Of a stretch of 11,463 nt of DNA, positions 8,901 through 11,463 are shown piece after piece; position 1 is the stretch's first letter; each line of letters opens with the position of its first letter. This DNA comes from Stephanodiscus triporus (taxonomy: Eukaryota; Bacillariophyta; Thalassiosirophyceae; Thalassiosirales; Thalassiosiraceae): positions 1 to 11,463 of the forward strand of contig JALLAZ010003331.1 of NCBI GenBank assembly GCA_036939755.1, given 5' to 3'. A program made the position numbers and the translations under genes. The notes below the pieces were generated by a model. It had not been told where the DNA came from. It searched no databases and saw nothing but the letters and a program-made list of their open reading frames with translations.

Positions 8901-9956
8901 CGCTATCATAACGTATTGATTCCCCGAGCGGGCGCGGACTGGAAAACGACCCGTGTCATCCGTGTAGAGTTTACTCATGGGCACGACATTCAGGTAGAGT
9001 TCATGAGACGCCAGCGCTGGTGTCGTGGCGTCGATGACTGGGCTTGGTAGTCCAGTGGGTGCACGTGGTGGACGTGGGCGCGTAGAGCGGACATTTTGAC
9101 GTTGCTGGGCCAAATGGCCTAAGATGGTTTCATCTGAGTCGGGGCAATATCGGGCGATGTTGGAATATGTGAGGCCGTCGAAAGAATCGAAATTGCCTGC
9201 TTTGGCGGCATCGAGCCAAGTCTGTTTGACGGGGAACCCAAGGCAAGCATGATAGAAACCGACGAGGGCGCCAACGCTAGGCAGATCGAGACTGCGAGGG
9301 TCAAAAGGGGTCTTGGTCGACCGGGCGGCATAGGCCAGGTAGAGCTCATGCCCAAATTTGTAGGAAACGGAGCAAGCTTGATCGGTGTCGTCAAAGGCAT
9401 CGATGGCGCTGCTAGGATGAACAGGAATAGTGGCCGCGGTGGGCGTCACTGGGGTAGGTAGTACCGACGGGGGAACAGCAGAGACTGGTGGAGCTGTGAG
9501 GGGGAATCGCCAGAGGCGAGCACCCTTGTCTTCCCTCCATCCCTTGAGGATGCAGTGGCCCTGAGGATCAAGTACAGCGACATCCGTTTTGGTAAAGACG
9601 ATTTTGCAATCCTGGTCAGCAAACGGGCCCAGACCGACGAGGGTGTGGGGAAATGACGGCATCACATGCCCCTGCATTGCTGTAGTGGGAAGGGATGGCA
9701 CCGACGCCAAGGTGGCGCTGGCAATCGAGCGAACTGGGAGGCCATTCGCAATTTCAACCCCAATGGCCGGAGCTCTGGAGTTGAGATTGGAGACATGAGC
9801 CCCCGGGGCAAAGTAGAAGCCACTGGCGCCAGAGTCGGCAATGCCAGTGTCGGAGGAAGGGAGTTGGGTGGGATTACAAGCAGAATCAGCGGATAGAGCA
9901 TAATAAAAATTGTTTTTAAGCAACTCGTTATGTACGCAATGGACTGAATTTACCAT
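5904..9956 (-). CDS. pol: Copia-type Pol polyprotein (PR-INT-RT-RNase H)
   Basis: 1350 codons from the first ATG (9956) to TGA at 5906-5904. In order: aspartic protease with D41-S-G; a zinc-binding region before integrase with H236 (YHAC), C271 and H281 (GHLAQQRQ); integrase core with D333 (TDDTGRFP), D397 (MDNEAS) and E430 (NRAERAIRTF); the copia-type integrase C-terminal region with FYIGPALDSYRCF (about 523-535); a Pro-rich linker (about 600-720) with an in-frame 8-residue duplication; reverse transcriptase with D915 (STIDLKNFY), GCYGLPQAG (964-972) and the catalytic pair D1012-D1013 in IVDD; RNase H with D1188, E1236, D1271 and D1320. All are needed to process Gag-Pol, copy the RNA and insert the cDNA. 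The ORF is in the same frame as gag and only 9 bases past the gag TGA, so the natural product is probably a Gag-Pol fusion made by readthrough; initiation at the ATG is the alternative. IVDD replaces the more usual YVDD. Confidence 0.95.
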   Translation of the reverse strand: MVNSVHCVHNELLKNNFYYALSADSACNPTQLPSSDTGIADSGASGFYFAPGAHVSNLNSRAPAIGVEIANGLPVRSIASATLASVPSLPTTAMQGHVMPSFPHTLVGLGPFADQDCKIVFTKTDVAVLDPQGHCILKGWREDKGARLWRFPLTAPPVSAVPPSVLPTPVTPTAATIPVHPSSAIDAFDDTDQACSVSYKFGHELYLAYAARSTKTPFDPRSLDLPSVGALVGFYHACLGFPVKQTWLDAAKAGNFDSFDGLTYSNIARYCPDSDETILGHLAQQRQNVRSTRPRPPRAPTGLPSPVIDATTPALASHELYLNVVPMSKLYTDDTGRFPVRARSGNQYVMIAYHADGNLILQQPFKTKSDTHRLAAYNSIMTRLAAKGLSVDLQIMDNEASAAFKQAITFAWRAKFQLVPPDMHRRNRAERAIRTFKDHFLAILAGVDPSFPPYLWDLLLPQAELTLNLLRQSSINAKISAWEFFHGPFDFNKTPLGPVGCRVLIHAKPTTRRSWDYRAKEGFYIGPALDSYRCFKLVKMDTKSQVISDTVEFRHAYRTIPAPSTDDRIVHGLRAITDALTDMPPPTSVSQLEALSNLRDVFESWRLLAPQPTGLLRSPTPGRPRVVRPDTPLPHNISSPRMAVTPRSQLSPPPPAVSALRPRAPVVTTVTPRRITFAETPPPRVGMSPPPRVGMLPMAPPAPTLPPREPIAHRTRSRAPPSNLALFSGCPQRYAGFVPTPKAQPTPVPVPMGFAGLCRAHAMTTPEATDFALLCQALSVLDPATGEFLEHRQLRRDPKFKPVWDKSYANELGRLCQGIGTGPSPNTKRVDGTNTFFLIEYDDIPAHKRKEICHTLVVCEVRPEKDDPDRTRITIGGSRICYPGDVGTNTASLELVKLLLNSVLSRKGARFSTIDLKNFYLDTPMPDPEYVRIKMTDIPDEFIQEYNLHGRDRDGWVYFEIRQGCYGLPQAGILANNLLRSRLVKEGFYESLSTPGLWRHKWRPIQFCLIVDDFGVEYVGIEHFNFLLDILKKYHGVQFNMAGDKLAGISIKWDYPRKRCRISMHGYIDNLLLKFKHPRPAKRRLSPHACLPIAYGATTQFAPDDDASALLPEDRKRRIQEIVGSLLYYARAVDNKLLVALSAIAARQATATVATEQMVHLLLDYVATYPNDGIVYRASDMILCAHSDAGFLNETNARSRAGAHIFLSENDPFPRFNGAVLSIAQIIKFVMASAAESELAALFITAREMIPHRQTLIDMGWPQPKSPIQTDNSTAAGVTNNTIVPRRSKMMDMRFWWLRCRESQDQFRYYWDAGSKNWADYNTKHHPDAYHEAHRTTHAGIWDPPDTFPQ
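7871..7918 (-). repeat. In-frame 24-bp tandem duplication in the Pol linker
   Basis: A 24-bp unit (plus strand starting ACATGCCCACCC) occurs at 7871-7894 and 7895-7918 without change. It encodes PPPRVGMS twice (residues about 681-695) between integrase and reverse transcriptase, a flexible, unconserved region where length change is tolerated. Confidence 0.85.
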
Positions 9957-9971
9957 CCCACACCGTCAGGT
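9954..9971 (-). promoter_or_regulatory. Candidate stop-codon readthrough signal (ACC-TGA-CGG) between gag and pol
   Basis: The sense sequence is ACC TGA CGG TGT GGG ATG, with gag, TGA and pol in one frame. TGA-CGG is the type II leaky context described for tobravirus and furovirus readthrough. A possible downstream stem pairs GG(T)GTGGGAT just after the stop (9964-9955) with ATCCCACCC (9874-9866), nine base pairs with one bulge and an 80-nt loop. The codon context is seen directly; the readthrough and the pairing are inferred. Confidence 0.6.
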
Positions 9972-11165
9972 GCGGGGCTTGTCCCAACCTTTGTCCTTCT
10001 CGCTACCCCCCATCGTGTTCGAAAGTGTGGCGTCGTCCTTATGACCCGCAGCCTTATTGCCGCAGGTGGCACTCGTATGATCTTTGCTGACCCGATGTCC
10101 ATGCGTCCAGCAGTAGTTACCCGGGTGTGGATTCCTGGTGGATTTCGCGGGCGCACCAGGAGTCCCCGACTTGGCCTTGTCGGCTAGTTTCTTGTTGGTC
10201 GCTGTGAGCGTCGCGACGGTGGTGGTGAGAGCGAGGTTGGCAGCCGTGAGCTGTTCCAGCACCGTCCTGTCGTTTGTGGCAGCGAGAGCCAGATTGTCGA
10301 GGGCCGACTCAAGTCGATCCATGGTGGGAGGGAGACCCGACGGCGTGACACCGTGGGCCCCCCCGAGTGGTTCACCTCCCCCCGAGGCCAAGATTTGACG
10401 TTGGCGCTTGAGATGTGCAAGGCGGAATGCGGTCTTCCAGGCTGGCCAAGTACGGGAGGAAGCAGGGAGACCTTCCCAATCATCCACCTCGCGGGGGAAA
10501 TGTTGGGCGGCCAGGACAGCAGCAGATGCCATCATGACCAACTCGACGTCGGCAATGGGCATGCCAGCACGCTTGGCCTTTTTCTGGGCATCCTCCAACA
10601 TGATGATGTACTGGGGGATTCCATCGGCTTGGGTGTAGTACTGGTGCATGTTTGTGCGCAACGAAAGCATGTCCACAGCGTGAAGTCCCCCACTGTTGAG
10701 GTCCAGGAAGGTCATGATCTCGAGGGCGGTGACCTGAGTGTAAAACGTTTCGGCGTCCTTGAGGTCGTTGTACCATACCTCGTCCACCACGTCGCGGAGG
10801 AATTTGGCACAGCCACGTTCGGCCGCTTCGTAGTTGGCGTAGTCCTCGAGTTTGGACCTGTGGGCCGCCTCCGAGCGGACACGAACCACGGTGGGGGCAT
10901 CGTCGGGGATGCCCTCATCGTAGAGAGGGAGCCGCACAGGGCGGACGAAGCTGTGACCCCCGTGGGCGGCAGCATACTTGCCGTCATCCGTGAGGAGGGC
11001 GGTCAAGGAGTGGATCCCACGGACAGCGTCAAACGGGATGACCATCAGGAGAGGTAGTAGGGCCTCCTTGATGGCAAGGAGGTCGTCATCCGTGGGTTTT
11101 CCCTCGAGAGGAGGAAAAACATCGTACGCCTCTTTGAAGAGGAGAGTGACGGCGTCAGGACGCAT
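9966..11165 (-). CDS. gag: Gag polyprotein with CWTHG-type zinc knuckle
   Basis: 399 codons, ATG at 11165-11163, stop TGA at 9968-9966. This is the structural protein that packages the element RNA into virus-like particles. The N-terminal two thirds are helical and without named motifs, with aromatic and charged patches such as DEVWYNDLKD (128-137), as in copia Gag proteins. A hydrophilic, probably coiled-coil stretch spans about 282-330. The C-terminus has a nucleocapsid-type zinc knuckle in a non-standard form: C352-W-T-H355, H363, C368, then GHK with H375, followed by a DDAT signature. This CWTHG...H-T-S-x-x-C...GH form replaces CCHC and is what I associate with stramenopile copia elements. 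It lies 6 bases after the stop of the small upstream ORF and in its frame, and in the same frame as pol. The ATG has A at -3. The assignment rests on position, zinc knuckle and size. Confidence 0.9.
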   Translation of the reverse strand: MRPDAVTLLFKEAYDVFPPLEGKPTDDDLLAIKEALLPLLMVIPFDAVRGIHSLTALLTDDGKYAAAHGGHSFVRPVRLPLYDEGIPDDAPTVVRVRSEAAHRSKLEDYANYEAAERGCAKFLRDVVDEVWYNDLKDAETFYTQVTALEIMTFLDLNSGGLHAVDMLSLRTNMHQYYTQADGIPQYIIMLEDAQKKAKRAGMPIADVELVMMASAAVLAAQHFPREVDDWEGLPASSRTWPAWKTAFRLAHLKRQRQILASGGGEPLGGAHGVTPSGLPPTMDRLESALDNLALAATNDRTVLEQLTAANLALTTTVATLTATNKKLADKAKSGTPGAPAKSTRNPHPGNYCWTHGHRVSKDHTSATCGNKAAGHKDDATLSNTMGGSEKDKGWDKPRT

Positions 11166-11171
11166 GATGAC

Positions 11172-11363
11172 TTAGGCGGATTTTTTCAGGGCCGGGCGGG
11201 GGCCGTACAGGATCGCAACAATGATGATCAGGGCGATTGCGTTGGCAGCAGCGAGCTGAGATGAAGCAGAGGCTTCCGAGACGCGACAGAGGCCGTAGGC
11301 GCAGGCGATGGCTACGATGGCTTTCGCGGTTTTTTCGGTATCAAGCTCGAGCTTGATTTCCAT
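11172..11363 (-). CDS. Putative small membrane protein ORF in the retrotransposon leader
   Basis: 63 codons, ATG at 11363 only 45 bases inside the LTR, stop TAA at 11174-11172. The start has a good context (G at -3, G at +4), better than that of gag, so ribosomes scanning from the 5' end would meet it first. The peptide has a charged N-terminus (MEIKLELDTEK), a weakly hydrophobic stretch (about 12-25) and a strong hydrophobic one (about 37-53, ending IIIVAILYG), then a basic tail (PRPALKKSA), as in a small tail-anchored or two-pass membrane peptide. It is in frame with gag, separated by TAA-GTC-ATC. No such ORF is standard in copia elements. It could be a translated upstream ORF that regulates gag, an accessory membrane protein, or a chance ORF in the leader. 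I do not recognise a family. Confidence 0.4.
   Translation of the reverse strand: MEIKLELDTEKTAKAIVAIACAYGLCRVSEASASSQLAAANAIALIIIVAILYGPRPALKKSA
11340..11357 (-). promoter_or_regulatory. 18-nt perfect palindrome in the leader, candidate RNA dimerisation hairpin
   Basis: ATCAAGCTCGAGCTTGAT is its own reverse complement. As RNA it can fold into a 7-bp stem with the self-complementary loop UCGA, the design of retroviral dimer initiation sites. It lies about 50-70 nt downstream of the 5' LTR and overlaps the first codons of the small ORF. Its role is inferred from structure and position only. Confidence 0.4.
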
Positions 11364-11381
11364 TGCCGGGGCAGGAGGGCA

Positions 11382-11395
11382 GCCGATGAATCGGC
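11382..11395 (-). other. Small hairpin directly downstream of the putative primer-binding site
   Basis: Sense GCCGA-TTCA-TCGGC forms a 5-bp GC-rich stem with a 4-nt loop, directly abutting the 13-nt LTR-complementary stretch at 11396-11408. It could stack on the LTR:PBS duplex. Confidence 0.35.
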
Positions 11396-11408
11396 AATAA
11401 TCTAAGTA
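11396..11408 (-). other. Putative primer-binding site, complementary to the element's own LTR
   Basis: This is the standard PBS position, directly after the 5' LTR in the sense direction. It reads TACTTAGATTATT and lacks the TGG that pairs with a tRNA 3' CCA. It is an exact reverse complement of AATAATCTAAGTA in the LTR (11450-11438 on the sense strand), 14 bp if the last LTR base is included, with a 27-nt loop. Self-priming as in Tf1 is one reading; priming from an internal tRNA fragment is another. Confidence 0.45.
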
Positions 11409-11463
11409 TGAAGAAGAGCAGTATTGGTGGTAAACAATACTTAGATTATTTATGAGAGTCTAT
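11409..11463 (-). repeat. 5' LTR, 3' part only (cut by window edge)
   Basis: These 55 bases are identical to 5641-5695. The rest of the 5' LTR, including U3 and the transcription start context, lies outside the window. Confidence 0.95.

Larger units (their letters stand above)
5641..11463 (-). mobile_element. Ty1/copia LTR retrotransposon (CoDi-like), 5' LTR truncated by window edge
   Basis: A terminal direct repeat begins TGAAGAAGAG at 5641 and again at 11409; the 55 bp visible in the right copy are identical to the left copy. Between them, on the minus strand, are a leader, a small ORF, gag and pol with the order protease, integrase, reverse transcriptase, RNase H, which defines the copia (Pseudoviridae) order. 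All domains have their catalytic residues and both large ORFs are uninterrupted, so the copy looks young and possibly active. The base flanking the left LTR is the end of CTCCAG; the target-site duplication cannot be checked because the right end is outside the window. GC content is intermediate, between the GC-rich genes on the left and the AT-rich spacer. Confidence 0.95.

Noticed and set aside
5889..9896. Many plus-strand ORFs of 60-155 codons across pol
   Set aside because: They are shadows of the minus-strand Pol frame, which has all the catalytic motifs.
10353..11057. Plus-strand ORF of 234 codons opposite gag
   Set aside because: Antisense to Gag, with no motif. It is open because gag codon bias leaves few stops on the other strand.
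11325..11363. Idea that the 18-nt palindrome is a transcription factor site or an XhoI-type cloning remnant
   Set aside because: It sits in element RNA between the PBS and gag and overlaps an ORF in natural context; there is no vector sequence around it.
1..11463. CRISPR array, tRNA or rRNA genes, bacterial operon or defence system
   Set aside because: No regularly spaced repeats, no tRNA-like arms or rRNA sequence recognised, and gene structure and elements are eukaryotic.

Overview
The window looks like nuclear DNA of a stramenopile alga, most likely a diatom. This is inferred from three things: a Ty1/copia retrotransposon whose Gag carries the CWTHG-type zinc knuckle I associate with diatom and related stramenopile copia elements (CoDi group); GC-rich coding sequence full of GAC/GTC triplets next to AT-rich intergenic DNA; and a eukaryotic cytochrome b561-type membrane protein without visible introns. 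I cannot name the species.

Layout. (1) Bases 1-471, minus strand: the N-terminal 157 codons of a gene that runs off the left edge. (2) Bases 472-931: a 460-bp AT-rich shared upstream region between two head-to-head genes, with a 13-bp element present once per gene in the same orientation relative to each. (3) Bases 932-2437, plus strand: a complete 501-codon gene with an N-terminal membrane segment, a four-cysteine motif, an acidic linker and a four-histidine cytochrome b561-like membrane domain. The two genes share the N-terminal layout and the cysteine motif, so they are paralogues. (4) Bases 2438-5640: about 3.2 kb of AT-richer DNA without a convincing gene, holding diverged direct repeats, a 22-bp tandem duplication, two short hairpins and one ambiguous base. 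(5) Bases 5641 to beyond 11463, minus strand: a nearly complete, apparently intact copia LTR retrotransposon. Its 5' LTR is cut by the right edge after 55 bp, and those 55 bp are identical to the 3' LTR.

The retrotransposon is the most interesting part. Read in its sense direction it has: LTR, a 13-nt stretch abutting the LTR that is complementary to the LTR itself instead of showing a tRNA-type TGG start, a small hairpin, an 18-nt perfect palindrome resembling a retroviral dimer initiation hairpin, a 63-codon ORF for a putative small membrane protein, gag (399 codons), pol (1350 codons: protease, integrase, reverse transcriptase, RNase H), a 3' UTR and the 3' LTR. The small ORF, gag and pol all lie in one reading frame, separated only by a TAA and a TGA. 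The TGA sits in the context TGA-CGG, the classic leaky 'type II' readthrough context of plant RNA viruses. This suggests Gag-Pol is made by stop-codon readthrough, and that reverse transcription might be self-primed as in fission yeast Tf1. Both are inferences from sequence and need testing against other family copies.
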